Assembly (NCBI GenBank): GCA_033032175.1
Contig: CM065309.1
Coordinates: forward strand, 10,044,001-10,108,000
Reading direction: 5' to 3'
Origin: Saturnia japonica
Lineage: Eukaryota > Arthropoda > Insecta > Lepidoptera > Saturniidae
Length of the DNA stretch: 64,000 nucleotides
Shown here: positions 1 to 13,100 of the stretch, one piece after another
How positions within the stretch are numbered: position 1 is the stretch's first letter
Layout: each line of letters starts with the position of its first letter
Notes under the pieces: generated by a model
Seen by the model: the letters and a program-made list of their open reading frames with translations, nothing else
Told to the model about the DNA's origin: nothing
Databases searched by the model: none
Made by a program: the position numbers and the translations under genes

Positions 1-1345
1 TTTTACCGATAATAGTAATACTCGAAACTGTCGATTATTAAGCGCAATAATCATAATCGAAATCTTAACCGCTCAGTGATAATCATTTGAGCTCTGATAT
101 TAATATAACCACATATTTTTCCAATTAATTTGATATAACTGTTATGGTTTATATTGTTGTTATTTAAGCTTCTGAAATGATTTACTATGAATAGTTTATT
201 ATTTGTGCGGCACCCGAATATATTTCTAAAATAAAAGTTACTTCTTATAACATCAGCTATCTGCCAGTGAATTTCCTGTCAAAATCGGTCCAACCGTTTC
301 GAAGATTACTTTGTCATAGGTATCGTATATACTTTCATATGCTTTTAGTAAAAAACTGTTATTTTAACATTACAAATAAACACTTAATTTTTATTACTTG
401 TATAGAAGGTTTCAGTACATATAAATAGCAACTTTACAACATAACCTGTGTAAGTATATTTTTAAGCCCCGACGCAAACAGAGGGATGTGTGTATCTGTC
501 TGTGGCATCGTAAGTCTCAAACGGATGATCCAATTGTGGTTTAGTTTCTTTTTGTTTGAAAGGAAATTTGGTGCAAAATGGGCAAAATTAATTGGAGTAT
601 GCACTGATGGTGCACCTTCTATGGTCAGCTTACGTAAAGGTTTCATTGGAATTTTGAATGAAAAATCAACAGAATTAAATGTGTAAAAAGATGATTTGAT
701 AGTCCTTCATTGCATTATCCACCACCAAAAAGCGTGGGGTGTATTCAAAGCGCGTTTTAAGATATTATATTATCGAAGTAATGATTCTTCTACTCATTAT
801 CTGTCAATAAAATGTTTATAATTATTGACACTATGCACCCCGCGCTTTTTTTACAATAATGAACATTCATTTTTTTTTACACTGTACTTAATCAAATTTA
901 TTAAATTTTATTTTCTGTTTTTTAGTTGGATTTTTTATGAAAGCGTGTTTTTTTAGTTTTTTTAAACTATTATTTATTTTTCATTTTTTAGTTAAATTTT
1001 TTAAACTATAAATTATTTAGTTCGATTTGCTAACTATCAACCGCCCTTAATATGTACAAATGTGTTCCGATTGTATCTTGGTTAAGAACACATATTCAAA
1101 GATTTCTATGATGCCAATATAAACAGCGAGACACATAGAGGTGCAACCTTATTTACATATACAGTCAGTCACATTAATGCTTGAGTATGGAATTTTCAAT
1201 CCGTAATCACTCTACAAAATATTATAATCATAGGAGCGAATCTGTTGGCGGCACTGAGAATGAGGATGAGTGTGAATTTTCACTCTGTGACTGATTGTAG
1301 ATTTTATGGTTTATCTCCTAATCGAATCATTTCATTCAATGCTTA
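1..1345. repeat. Copy 1 of a duplicated TE block (deletion derivative)
   Basis: Bases 1-725 match 1528-2250 and bases 728-1345 match 3408-3985, in the same orientation and with few differences. Copy 1 lacks the 1.15-kb middle of copy 2, so it looks like an internal deletion derivative. The join at about 726 lies inside the left arm of the MITE seen complete at 3353-3590. The block contains a hAT transposase piece, a 3' part of repeat family A (about 225-410) and a Helitron helicase tail on the minus strand (about 1302-1345). It may extend left of the window. Confidence 0.85.
556..724 (+). pseudogene. hAT transposase fragment (GTF2IRD2/ZBED5-like), copy 1
   Basis: The translation contains GVCTDGAPSM, which resembles the second catalytic-Asp region of hAT transposases of the GTF2IRD2/ZBED5 group. 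After an in-frame stop at about 684 it resumes with LHCIIHH, which fits the conserved HCIIHQE motif that follows in the family. Only these two motifs are left, and the sequence then joins MITE DNA. This is a dead transposon remnant, not a host gene. The family assignment is from memory of the motifs. Confidence 0.7.
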
Positions 1346-2056
1346 CGTACAATCTCCTTTAATTATAAATATATTCATTACTGGATCGATTCAAACCGAA
1401 ATAAGTAAGAAGAAAGAAAGAAGCGGCCGTCACCGAAAAGCTAGGAGCTAAAAGAAACTTATATAATTCCTTAAATTTGATTATTATTTCCTCAGCAAAC
1501 ATTGTTTAATTTAGTTTATGGTGTATCTTTTACCGATAATAGTAATACTCGAAACTGTCGATTATTAAGCGCAATAATCATAATCGAAATCTTAACCGCT
1601 CAGTGATAATCATTTGAGCTCTGATATTAATATAACCACATATTTTTCCAATTAATTTGATATAACTGTTATGGTTTATATTGTTGTTATTTAAGCTTCT
1701 GAAATGATTTACTATGAATAGTTTATTATTTGTGCGGCACCCGAATATATTTCTAAAATAAAAGTTACTTCTTATAACATCAGCTATTGCCAGTGAATTT
1801 CCTGTCAAAATCGGTCCAACCGTTTCGAAGATTACTTTGTCATAGGTATCGTATATACTTTCATATGCTTTTAGTAAAAAACTGTTATTTTAACATTACA
1901 AATAAACACTTAATTTTTATTACTTGTATAGAAGGTTTCAGTACATATAAATAGCAACTTTACAACATAACCTGTGTAAGTATATTTTTAAGCCCCGACG
2001 CAAACAGAGGGATGTGTGTATCTGTCTGTGGCATCGTAAGTCTAAACGGATGATCC

Positions 2057-3119
2057 AATTGTGGTTTAGTTTCTTTTTGTTTGAAAGGAATTTGGTGCAA
2101 AATGGGCAAAATTAATTGGAGTATGCATGATGGTGCACCTTCTATGGTCAGCTTACGTAAAGGTTTCATTGGAAATTTGAATGAAAAATCAACAGAATTA
2201 AATGTGTAAAAAGATGATTTGATAGTCCTTCATTGCATTATCCACCACAAAGTGTTCAAGTCCTTGGACCCAATGTAGAATTCCCAGTGAAACTTAACGT
2301 ATTATTGATTGATCATCGTACTCAAAAGTAATAATTGGTATAGTAATATATGAGAACTATATGAGCCTATGTTGTACAAAAGAAAAATGAAACATTAACA
2401 AATTAATATAATAAAGATTTATTAAAATGGAGTGAGGTATCTATTTATACCAAATGTGTTTTATTACAATTTATATTTTTTCAAGTATTATATGATTAAA
2501 TTTAATTCAGATCCTAGGACTTTTGTATATATACGGCATTTAGCATTTAATCAAACAGCTTGGGGATCACAATGTCTGGTAACAGTTACCATTTCAACAC
2601 GCTCTCTGCGTATGAAAATATGCTTATGCTCAATATGCTGAAGAACTCAAGTTACTGTCGGAACAATTTTCGAACAGATTTAGCAACTTGAAAAACATGG
2701 AAGACTGTTTCAGTTTATTTCCAACTCCTACAAAATGTAATGTACAAAATGCTCCCATACACTTACAAATGGAGTTGATCGAGATTCAAGAAAACTCACT
2801 CCTAAAATCCATATTTGAAGACGTAGAGTTGTGCGATTTCTACAAAAAATACCTAGAAGAAGAAAATTTTCCGCAGCTTAGAAAATTCGCAAGAAGATTG
2901 ACTTGTGAGTTTGGCAATACTTATAAATGCGAACAGTTCTTTTCATTGATGAAAGTTAATAAATCAACACATCGTAAAAGACAGACTGACGATAATTTGG
3001 AAAATTCTTCACGTCTTTGTATAAGTAGAATTAATCCAAATATCGATGAATTACTTTCCCAAATTCGAGTGGTCGATAGTTCGAGTATCGCTCATTTAGG
3101 ATTTAAAAAAAAGATTTAA
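2057..3119 (+). pseudogene. hAT transposase remnant (GTF2IRD2/ZBED5-like), copy 2
   Basis: Two separated pieces. The 5' piece (about 2080-2250) repeats the CTDGAPSM/HCIIHH region, with a frameshift after GVCM. The 3' piece (about 2625-3119) is an open frame that includes RKFARRLTCEFGNTYKCEQF, then FSLMKVNKSTHR and a terminal INPNIDELLSQ. This matches the hAT C-terminal dimerisation region (CEQ-F-S-MK-KSTHR pattern). The middle is scrambled. A non-functional transposon relic, with the best-preserved part within 2688-3119. Confidence 0.75.
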
Positions 3120-3352
3120 ACACGATTTTTAACTTGCGTGGAGGGAGCATAACGCTTTTTCCTTACGTGACCATTTCTATAAGTCAACTACTACCTAAAG
3201 CCGCGTTCAAGAACTTTGTTCCAATAATATATGAGGTAATTGTTTACTAATAAATTGTATTCCTTCACAACGATCGGCTTTCGACGATCAACGATTTTCT
3301 AAACAATTTATTGCGTAATAAATCATTACACATGAGAGTTTAGACATAAAAA

Positions 3353-3590
3353 AAATTAATAAATTTGATTAAGTACAGTGTAAAAAAAATTAATGTACAT
3401 TATTGTAAAAAAAGCGTGGGGTGTATTCAAAGCGCTTTTTAAGATATTATATTATCGAAGTGATGATTCTTCTACTCATTATCTGTCAATAAAATGTTTA
3501 TAATTATTGACACTATGCACCCCGCGCTTTTTTTACAATAATGTACATTCATTTTTTTTTACACTGTACTTAATCAAATTTATTAAATTT
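3353..3590. mobile_element. Fold-back MITE with ~70-bp inverted arms
   Basis: Bases 3353-3423 and 3518-3590 are inverted copies of each other, sharing AAATTTGATTAAGTACAGTG and ending in GCGYGGGGTG at the loop side. The loop is about 95 bp. No coding capacity. The right arm recurs at 836-910 in copy 1, whose left arm is cut off at 728. The superfamily is not evident. Confidence 0.75.
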
Positions 3591-3944
3591 TATTTTCTGT
3601 TTTTTAGTTGGATTTTTTATGAAAGCGTGTTTTTTGAGTTGTTTTAAACTATTATTTATTTTTCATTTTTTAGTTAAATTTTTTAAACTATAAATTATTT
3701 AGTTCGATTTGCTAACTATCAACCGCCCTTAATATGTACAAATGTGTTCCGATTGTATCTTGGTTAAGAACACATATTCAAAGATTTCTATGATGCCAAT
3801 ATAACAGTCAGTCACATTAATGCTTGAGTATGGAATTTTCAATCCGTAATCACTCTACAAAATATTATAATCATAGGAGCGAATCTGTTGGCGGCACTGA
3901 GAATGAGGATGAGTGTGAATTTTCACTCTGTGACTGATTGTAGA

Positions 3945-4225
3945 TTTTATGGTTTATCTCCTAATCGAATCATTTCATTCAATGCTTCACTGTTACATGG
4001 AGTTCTTCCTGTTAATTTTGAGCAATCAAGTTCTTCAATACGTATACCGTCCAAGGATCCTCCACGACTAACTGCCACATAAGCTTGTCCAGCAGCAAAC
4101 AATCGCGGACCCAAATAAATGACTGCATGATCAACTGTACAACCTTGCATGCCCGAAAGAGTAAGTGTGGAACTGCACCCATGCGTAGTTCGCGCACTAG
4201 CTCTATCTCTCTTACTCGCATGCAA
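3945..4225 (-). pseudogene. Helitron helicase (PIF1-like) C-terminal fragment
   Basis: The minus-strand frame reads QGCTVDHAVIYLG, then GQAYVAVSRGGSLDGIRIEE, then LDCSKLTG and ALNEMIRL before the stop. This is the C-terminal helicase portion (motif VI, GQAYVA-SR) of Helitron Rep/helicase proteins. The rest of the protein is absent. The last residues also survive in the shorter copy at about 1302-1345. A transposon relic. Confidence 0.8.
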
Positions 4226-4385
4226 AGAATGCGGAAAGAAATTAATTAATCCTGACGAATCTAATTAGGATAATCGGATGCTTTGATCGGATTATTGCAT
4301 TGTCATCGACTTTTGACAAGTGTGCAAAGTTTGAATTAAATCTGATCATTCAAAGTAGGACAAAATCGAGCTCAAAGGAGTCGGT

Positions 4386-4404
4386 TACATACATACATAC
4401 ATAC
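4386..4404. repeat. (ACAT)n microsatellite
   Basis: About five perfect ACAT units, followed by AGGTGAAGC. Confidence 0.85.
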
Positions 4405-4714
4405 AGGTGAAGCTAATAAAAGCGTGTTAATAATAAAAATGATATGCACTTCGAATCGTGTTGTAGAAGCCTATTACACGAACGGATTTCTCCTCATACA
4501 CTTTTCTTATTACGGTGAAAAAGTTACTGAGATAAAAAAAAAATTGAATAAAGGATTTAAGTTATCTTCAGTGTGTAGTCCAATAACATAAAATTTAAAA
4601 AAAAATGGAAATCACTTTTTAAATTTTTTATTTGCTCGTAATCTTAGATTAATGTTTGTTTTTGGTTCAATCTATGCTCGTAATATATACCTACTTAGTA
4701 TATAATAAAGAGGT

Positions 4715-4810
4715 AAACTTTGTGTTTTTAGAAGGTAATATCCGGAACTACCGATGCGATTCTAAAAAATCTTTCGCTAATAGGAAGCCATGTTATCCCT
4801 GAATAAAATT
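4715..4810 (+). mobile_element. Repeat family W, 5' fragment
   Basis: The segment GGTAATATCCGGAACTACC and what follows resembles the start of family W at 42785-42870 and 63150-63240 (which read AATATCTGGAACTACCAG). Diverged and truncated; the downstream part is missing. Confidence 0.5.
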
Positions 4811-7800
4811 GGATATTTTTAAAGAAGTGTCTATTGCCACTAGACTTCGACAAACTTTGTTAGGCACCATGGAATATTGGAGGAATTATGAACAAACGTG
4901 CTTTAAGTGAAGAATTATATTAGCTCAGAAGATATACCAAGTCCTAGGACGCGCAACTGCTAGACAGGTTCCCCAGGGCGAAATCTTACCCGAGCCGCTA
5001 TTACTTTGAGTTGTAGTATGAACTAGCCAAAATAAATAAATACGGTTAATGTAATGATGATGAGAAACTACCCATGATAGACATGCCTATGTTAGATACA
5101 AAACAGAAAACACTGAAACATATTACAGAACAAAATATATATAATAATAGTGCTATCTAAAATGGGAAGTGTAGGTGATCATATTGTGATCATCAACATT
5201 TTACGTATTATATTATCAATTTAGTGATTTATTTAAAAGTATAATTATACAAAAAATTTACTTCAGGATCCTCAGAACCTGTTCTTCGTATAGTATCCTG
5301 AGGGAATTCAGCAGGAAATATTCGCCGAAGCTCCACGTCTTCACTACAATCCAAAATAATATTTGTCTGTTAGCTTACCAATTAAACTAATGTTAATAAT
5401 GTTTTTTTTTAAATGGACTCACTATGTGTAGATTATGCCATGACTTTGCTTGATTAGGATGTGAAGAATCTAAAAGGTATATTATCCATTATTTTTAATA
5501 AATTATTAATCTTCCAACAAAGTGCGCAAAACTTACACATTGGACAAAAATAAAAATTGTATACATTTCTCCTATTCAATCTCTATAATGTTCGGTATAA
5601 TAATATCTGTAATAGTTTATAACGTTAAGACAGTATGTAATATGTCGATGTATCACTGTATACGAAACATTCCGCTCAGTGCGTGTAAAGGTTCTGACGT
5701 TTAGTTGCGAAAAACAAATCTCGTAAAAAAATCTTATCAACTTTATTACAAATATTTTATTGAGATATTTATGTTGTCGAGACTATAAAAATAAGGAAGC
5801 AGTTTACATGCCATTTACAAAAAAAAAATAATAAGTCTTGGGACTTTAAATATTATTGTTAAAATGGGTTTATTTAATATACGAGTTTTATTGTTGCCCG
5901 TCCAATTTGCTGTGTGATGAAAAAATCTATGTCCTAATGTTTAACTATGTTGCACTAATTCAGAAATCTTGACGCGCGTTTGCACAAAAACTCTTAACGT
6001 TTTATCGAAGTTTTACATATGGTCATGTAGTTATTACATTAAATTTGTTGATGTGGCAGAACAATCATAATCAGCAAGCATGGTGGTCACCGCAGTTCCT
6101 TAAGCATAAACACTTATAAAATACATATTATGCATAAAGTGTAAGGAATACGCTGGGTATTTAGGTAAAAATTAGATTCCAGTTTAGTTTTCATAAAAAG
6201 TGTGCAGGTTTATTCTCGAATTGTGAATACAATTTATATACGTTAAAAAATCCATTATACAGGTCATTACACTTTTTTAATGAATAATAATTTACATAAT
6301 TCATAAAAAAAATAACACGTTTTATAAAACTAACGTAGTTACCATGCCATGTCCATTTGCAAATATTTTTATTGATTTAAACATAATTACCGAAGTCTGT
6401 TCATTTGAATGCATATGCTTTTATCGGCAAAATATAGACTTTGTGTGGTATGTACATATTATGTTAATATATGCACAGCCAGTAATGTAAAAAGTAGATA
6501 ATTTTTCTAACACAATAATAAAGCTTATCTCTAAGTTTTATTCGAACAGTGCGCCAGTTGACACTATCAGTGCGTATAATTCTGGCATTCTTTGTGATCT
6601 CTGGGTTATGAGTGTTCTTTAGATAAAATTAATATCAATTCAATATCAAAGTTTTTTGAACGCCATTGTTCATATACATATAAAAATATACACAAACGAG
6701 TGAGGTGAAGACCATTACTCGCGAGCTCACCACTCACCTCCAACATAACTGCTGGCTGACTCGATGCTCATTTGACACATAAACATGGCAAACGTAAACA
6801 CAAAAAACAGGTTATAAAAATAGGAAAACTTTAGATTTAATTTTACTTTAGATTAATATTATTTTCCTTGAATTTATTATGCATATTTTACTTTTATGTG
6901 TGTGTAACAAATAAATACCAAACTTTCCTTTCTATCTTACAAACTAAGAATTATGTTACTTTTGATTTTCTGATTTTATAAAAATGCCCTAGTTATAAAT
7001 TTTATCAGTAACATATTCAACTTTAGTGCCGTGGTTTAAAACAAATAAACCATTCATGCAATAAATTCCTTTCAACATTTCACGAATCGACTTTGTTTGT
7101 TTATAATCATGTTTTTAAATTTACTTGTTTTCTTGCTCTGGTGTTATGTAGAAATATTGCAGCTGATTTAAAACTACCTTCCTGGTGAACCACAGGCTTG
7201 AATTTTTAAATATAGCAACCTGTTTTCTTGTCAGTTAGGTATTGTAACTAAACAATTTGTATGAAATACGTTGCAAAATTTTACACAAGAGTTTAAAAAG
7301 TAGAAAATAATTGTAATAAAAATGTATTTTTAAATAAAAGCATCACATTTTTAAGACGAACTAATAAAGTAAAAGTATTCGCTTGATGATGTCGCGATAT
7401 GGTATTTTGTTGCTAAAGGGATTGCGTTCCAAGGTAAGAAAATAAAATAAAAATATATAAAAGAAAGGTGAGGTGTCATAGGGCACACTGTAGGGACGAA
7501 GTTCATTTCACTATAAATTATTTGATGACCAGATTTGTACGCACTGCTATATGTTGGTACAGTACAAGTGGTCGATGGTTCGAATCCCGTCGATTTAGTA
7601 TTTATTTATATAAACTTATTTTTTTAGTTTTTGCTTAGAAAGTTATGAAAATAAACATTTTAGTATTAATTACTATTAAAAAGAAATATAAACAAAATAT
7701 TAATAGTGCGTAAAAATCTGGTCATAACACAGCTAAGCCAATTCCACGACGATTATAGTCTTAAAAGTCCTATATAATATAAATGTTTGTCTCTTTTTAT

Positions 7801-8494
7801 TGTAGGTCGGTTCGGATACTTTTTCGGTTTAGTTCCCATCCCGCGATAAGGAACTTAGTTCTAATAAAAACAATTTAGTGAGAGATACATTGTGTTATTA
7901 GGCCTTTTAATTTTGATTGGTATTCAGCTGAGGCAATAATAATTTGCCTTTTAAAAATAGACGGATTTTAATGAAAAACGATCACGCAACGCTGCATATA
8001 TGAAAGGTGTAATGGCATGTGTAGGAGTGTAGGTAACTAAGCCGCTGCGACGACTACTTTTGTCAGAGAACTTTAAGTTGAGGCGCAGTAACATTTGTTT
8101 CTTTATACGTATTTTAGTACCTTCTTGTTTAATTCGATTGGTAAGAAGTGATTAACATTATGCAATGAGAGTTTTGTAACCGCGAATAACAGAACCGTGA
8201 ATAAGCTTTATAATAGCTTTTATTATGCTTTTACTGTAATTAAATAATAAAATAGGGAAAAACTTGGGGCGGATAGAATAGATCAAATATAGTAAGGACT
8301 TTAAGGAGTAGCAGATGCTTAGAAAACTCTAGAAAGTTCATATCATTTGTAGTGCAATACAATTGATAGTGATTTGGGTGAACTATTCATGCATCAATTT
8401 TGTATTTCATGTACCCACATTTTTTTAATGTTTTAATCATTAGTACATTTTAAAACATTCTATATTAAAAATGACAATTTTTGTCCATATATAT
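4811..8494. other. Gene-free AT-rich stretch
   Basis: No convincing exon, RNA gene or recognisable element. A T-arm-like string GGTTCGAATCC occurs at about 7577-7587, but no cloverleaf could be drawn around it. All open frames here are short and AT-driven. Confidence 0.5.
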
Positions 8495-8620
8495 TTAGCG
8501 TTATGGCTACAATCTCACCTGATGTTGAGTGACAATGTGGCCCAAGATGCTGACACAGCGAGCCTAGTGGGAAAACTGGCTCTCAAGTGCAGCTGCCAAA
8601 ACACACGCAACACTCTTAAC
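8495..8620 (-). mobile_element. SINE2 fragment (tail part)
   Basis: CAATCTCACCTGATGTTGAG, then GGCCCAAGATG and GGCTCTCAAGTGCAGCTGCC, recur at 11281-11390, 56920-56970, 61010-61075 and, inverted, near 30870-30970. The tRNA-like head is missing here. Orientation is inferred from the head in the longer copies. Confidence 0.65.
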
Positions 8621-8920
8621 GACAGATAAAAAAAAGTTGTTTTTTAAATAATATGTTGTATTTTGCTCATTTATTTGGCACAACTGCCTGCTATTAGCTT
8701 TCATACATAACATTTTGAAATTGATTTTGTAAATATTTGCAAGAATACATAAAAATAACCACTTAATTTATTAACATATTGGGCCTTTTTCTAATAAACT
8801 ATTTAAGCAACTTGCGTCGTGTGGCAACTCGTATATCAATTGCAGACATTTATTTGATTAGCATTACATAATAGCATAACCCAAACTAGGACATTGTATT
8901 GGGCGCTTATAATGTAAATA

Positions 8921-10079
8921 TCAAATGATTCTTCTATTATTAAATCTCGTGCTGGAGTCCGTTTGTGGTTGATATCCGTTGGCATCTGCAACATATCTTA
9001 GGGAGTATGGTTGACCGTTCGTGTCTATATATCCATACTCACCTCGAATCACAAATATATCACCCTCTGGACCAGTGATGAGCCCACCGTCTTCTCTCCT
9101 GTACGTGCCATCTGCTGTTTTATATCTATAAAAATAAATTATTGTAATAAAAAATTTTATGAAAAAAAATTATGAAACATACCTTGCTAAAAACTTTTGA
9201 AAATCACTTTTTCTTCTATCATATTTATCAACGAATTCACGCTTGATCAAAAACAGTAATCATGTAGGTATGTAAAAAAAGGATATTTATTCTGTAAATA
9301 TCGTCATTTTCACTTTAGCAACGGTTATTATTGTCTTATCTCTAATTAAAGAACAATACTCTTAACAAAACAACTCTATAAACAATAGCGGTTGAAACTG
9401 CTGTGTTAATTAAATTAAGTTTTAAGTATTACAAAAAAGTTTACGCAAAAGTTACATTAGTTTAAATTTCGAACGAGAACAAGATATTCAAGTTTGACAC
9501 AGGTATATTGTATAATAAGAATTTTTTTTATTCATAAATAAATATATTAAACCAGTTGTTTGAAACTGATCTTGAACTCTCGTGTTGTTTGTTATTGGAC
9601 CAAATATTACGTTTGCGCTCGTAACATTCAAAATGACGTTAACTCGGACATGATAGCTTTATAAGGCTCTTTATCTCGACAGCTGTTTACCCCGTTTATT
9701 TTTTTACCAAAACTAAATAGTTAGAATGATTTTAATGATGTTATATATTATTCATGTACCTATACATCTTTTGTACATTGACAATATTTAGGAATAAAAA
9801 TGTACCATGGTGTAAATACTCCATTATTTTATTAATATTTTAATAATAATGGAATAATCTCTCCATATTACACATATTACGCTACATATTATTATGCTTT
9901 TAATTAATATCCAAAAACGAAAAGATAAATACAAATCATTATTGAAGCTTTCATTTCACACTAGCTTGAGGTTTTGAGGTACGTTTGATATAAAACATTA
10001 CCCTTTTCCTTAAAGGGATTAAGAAGTATTTTAGGGATACTAATTCAGATTTTATATAATAAATTATTTATATATATTA

Positions 10080-10123
<44 letters not shown>

Positions 10124-13100
10124 ATCAAATTGATCTGCCTGCTTTTAAAGTCAAATAACAGTTTTCAGTATGTATTTTTATCTGTCCGTCTTTCTGTCTT
10201 TTTGTTCCAGGTAATCTCCGGAACGGTTAGATAGATTTCAACAGGACTTTCACTCGCAGATAGCTGAAGGAGAAACTAAGGCTATTTTTATTTTAGAAAA
10301 AGAATTAGGGCTTCGCGCAAATTAAAAAAAAGTGGTCATGGTGAATCAATTCGGGGGCTTAAATGTCAGCGACAGTATATGTTTATCTTCTAAGGAACAC
10401 CCACAATGAGCATTTTTGTCTTTAAAAGAGATTAGAGTGGGGGAACAAGATTCGCGCGTATGTCCGGTCGAAGTTGTTCTGAAGTCCACGTGAGTTATTA
10501 AATAAATTCGAATTTTGGTTTCAGATTACAGCTTAAGTTGAGAGACATTTAATTAATTTTCTTATTTCACAGGCTTATTTAATTCAATTTAAAAATGATT
10601 ACTTTATTTAGCATATTATGTGATGGTTGATTTGTGTTTTTATTGCGTCATGACAAAAAAGTAAACAAATTATGTTGATATATGCTAATTTGAAGTCATA
10701 CAAAGCATTAAATAAAATTGTATTTATTTTTATCATAGATTTAACATTTACCTATAGATCGGTAACTTGAAAGCGAAAGAGCATAGAATAGGCTTGTATT
10801 AGAACGAGGCAGGGATACGAAGACATTTTTGTATGTGCAATCGGCTTGTATCGGCCTACGTAAATCTTTATCAAAAGAAATCCCGCTTGTTTTTGCAAAA
10901 TTCAAAGTGTAATTTAATGTTTAGTAGATGTGTTTAATTGTGGTTACGTATATTGTAACTCGTGTAGCAAAGAAAATCAACAAAATAATATGCTCACTAT
11001 TATATTCCGTTTTTGATCGCGAGTTATTCTTTCTATTGCCGATCAATACTATACTAAATCTTGGTAACTCTATTGATATTCACTGTATGTTTGTATTTAA
11101 ATTGTTTCGAGTTTCACAGGTATATAATTTTTTTTTTTTTTTTGTGAGAATAGCCAATTGCAGAGATAAAATTAAAACCATTAAAATATTAAATCCCGCT
11201 TTAAATGCTGTTCCACGAGTTTATTGTGTTAAAGTTCAAACAACATTCAAGTCTTACAATATTTTTTTATCGTTATAGATATAGCGTTGTAGTCGCAATC
11301 TCACCTGATCTCAAGTGACCATACGGCCCAAGATGGTAACACGTTAAACCTAATGGAAGAGTGACTCTAAAGTTCAGCTGCCGAAACACACCTATTGGTG
11401 TTTGGCGACAGATTTTCATTAGAAAATGCTCTACCGCCTTGCTATGGTTTCATCACGATGGTTTCCTTCGCAGAAAGCTCACGTTTATTGCAGGGTTTCG
11501 AACTCACGCCGATCGACGCGTACACACTACCAACAGAGCCATCATTGTTTCAAAATACTTACTTTGAACTGGTTAAAACAAGTAAATATAGATAAATTAA
11601 AAGATTTAGCTGTAAGGCTGGGTGGTAGGAAACCACAATTATGTCCAAGTTGATCGCGAACTCTATAGACCAGGTGTCTTATACCTTACTTACTAAAAGA
11701 GGCAAAGCACAGTGAATTTTTTTGTAGATTTATCTCTGCTTTGGGAAGCTCGACTAGGGAACTTCCTCCACCCCATAGAAGATCGCAGCCAAATATCTCC
11801 TTGGAGAAGGGGGTTCAAGATCGGCAACGTGCTATTGATAACTTTGGTGTTAAAAGCAACTATACCCAGTGAACACATTTATGTCAATGTGACATCTTAA
11901 TGACATCGAACAATATCATGCATTAAGCAAAATTCCCTTATATTCAATGTATAAAACAAAACGATACCTTGAACAAAATCGTGGCAGTGCCATCTTGTAT
12001 AAAAAAGTAAACATGAAAATACCTGACTTTATTGATATATCAACCGCACGTAAAAAACTGACTTCATAATTATAAAACTACAGGATTCACTGTTATATCA
12101 GACATACGTAATAAATTGAGTTATTTTTTATGAAAATTCTGATTTTATTACTATGTCTACGGTACATAATACTTGTTAGTTATGTGATTGTAGGATTTTA
12201 TCATTAAGTCAGTCGTACGAAAACGCATGAACTTTGATATTACGTAACAATATGATTTTTGTGCTACATCAGACGAACGTAAGATAAAAATAAACCATAT
12301 CATCACAGTAAAATCATATTTTTACATCAGTATGATGCTACATAAAATCACAGAGTATGGCACACTAAGTATATCAGTTTTAGGTCATGTGTATATACAA
12401 AACGCTGTGACTCTTGTATGTCTTGCGTGTGATGGTCAAGGTAAGGTAACTTGTTCACTAGGTAGGCTATGGTAACCCCTTACCATTAGACCTCCGTATG
12501 CTTGTTTGTTACCATAACCGTATAAAAAAAATTAATAACATAATTTACTTACTCGAAGCTGTAAGATCCATATCCGTTGTTGTTAATTACAAACTTTATT
12601 GGTAATTTTGCGTCGCAGCTTAGCATTGATAATATTATTATATTAAAGAATATAAGTTGAGAAAAATAAAGACGAGCACCTTTTACCTGTACAACAAAAA
12701 ACATAATGTCAAGGCCAAGTGAGTAGCTACCTAGGCAAACAGGACTTTATGGAAGATGAGGTATAAAAATAGTTCATCTGTGACTTTGACCTTTACCAAA
12801 ATTATTTGAATGTGATGACATTTTAATTTGTTTTGTTGTAATAATTTATTATAAAAATATGACACTATCAGAGTTTTACAGGGTGGAGAATATTTAATCT
12901 ACATTTATTTGAACATTTAATTTGAGGTAAGTATAGATAGGTATTCCGTATAGGGATTTGTTACTAGTAAGTGATTCTTGAATTGACGGGCTGTGCATAT
13001 TATTATAACATCACACAAAATGACCACTATGAATTATTTAAGATATTTCAAACGTAAGAAGTCTGTAGTTGGTGTATTTTTCCCTTGATCGCGATGTAAA

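Larger units (their letters stand above)
1528..3985. repeat. Copy 2 of the duplicated TE block (longer form)
   Basis: Same order as copy 1 but with 2250-3408 retained. It holds hAT transposase remnants (2057-3119), a complete fold-back MITE (3353-3590) and the C-terminal end of a Helitron helicase (minus, to 4225). Small indels separate the copies: copy 2 lacks one base in the CTDGAPSM region, and copy 1 carries about 40 extra bases near 1120. Confidence 0.85.

Noticed and set aside
3888..4082. Plus-strand 64-codon frame (and a similar one at 1245-1451)
   Set aside because: Antisense to the Helitron helicase C-terminus, which has clear motif support on the minus strand.
7536..7610. Possible tRNA gene or SINE head because of GGTTCGAATCC
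   Set aside because: No matching acceptor, D or anticodon stems, and no A box at the right distance; no repeat partner in the window.
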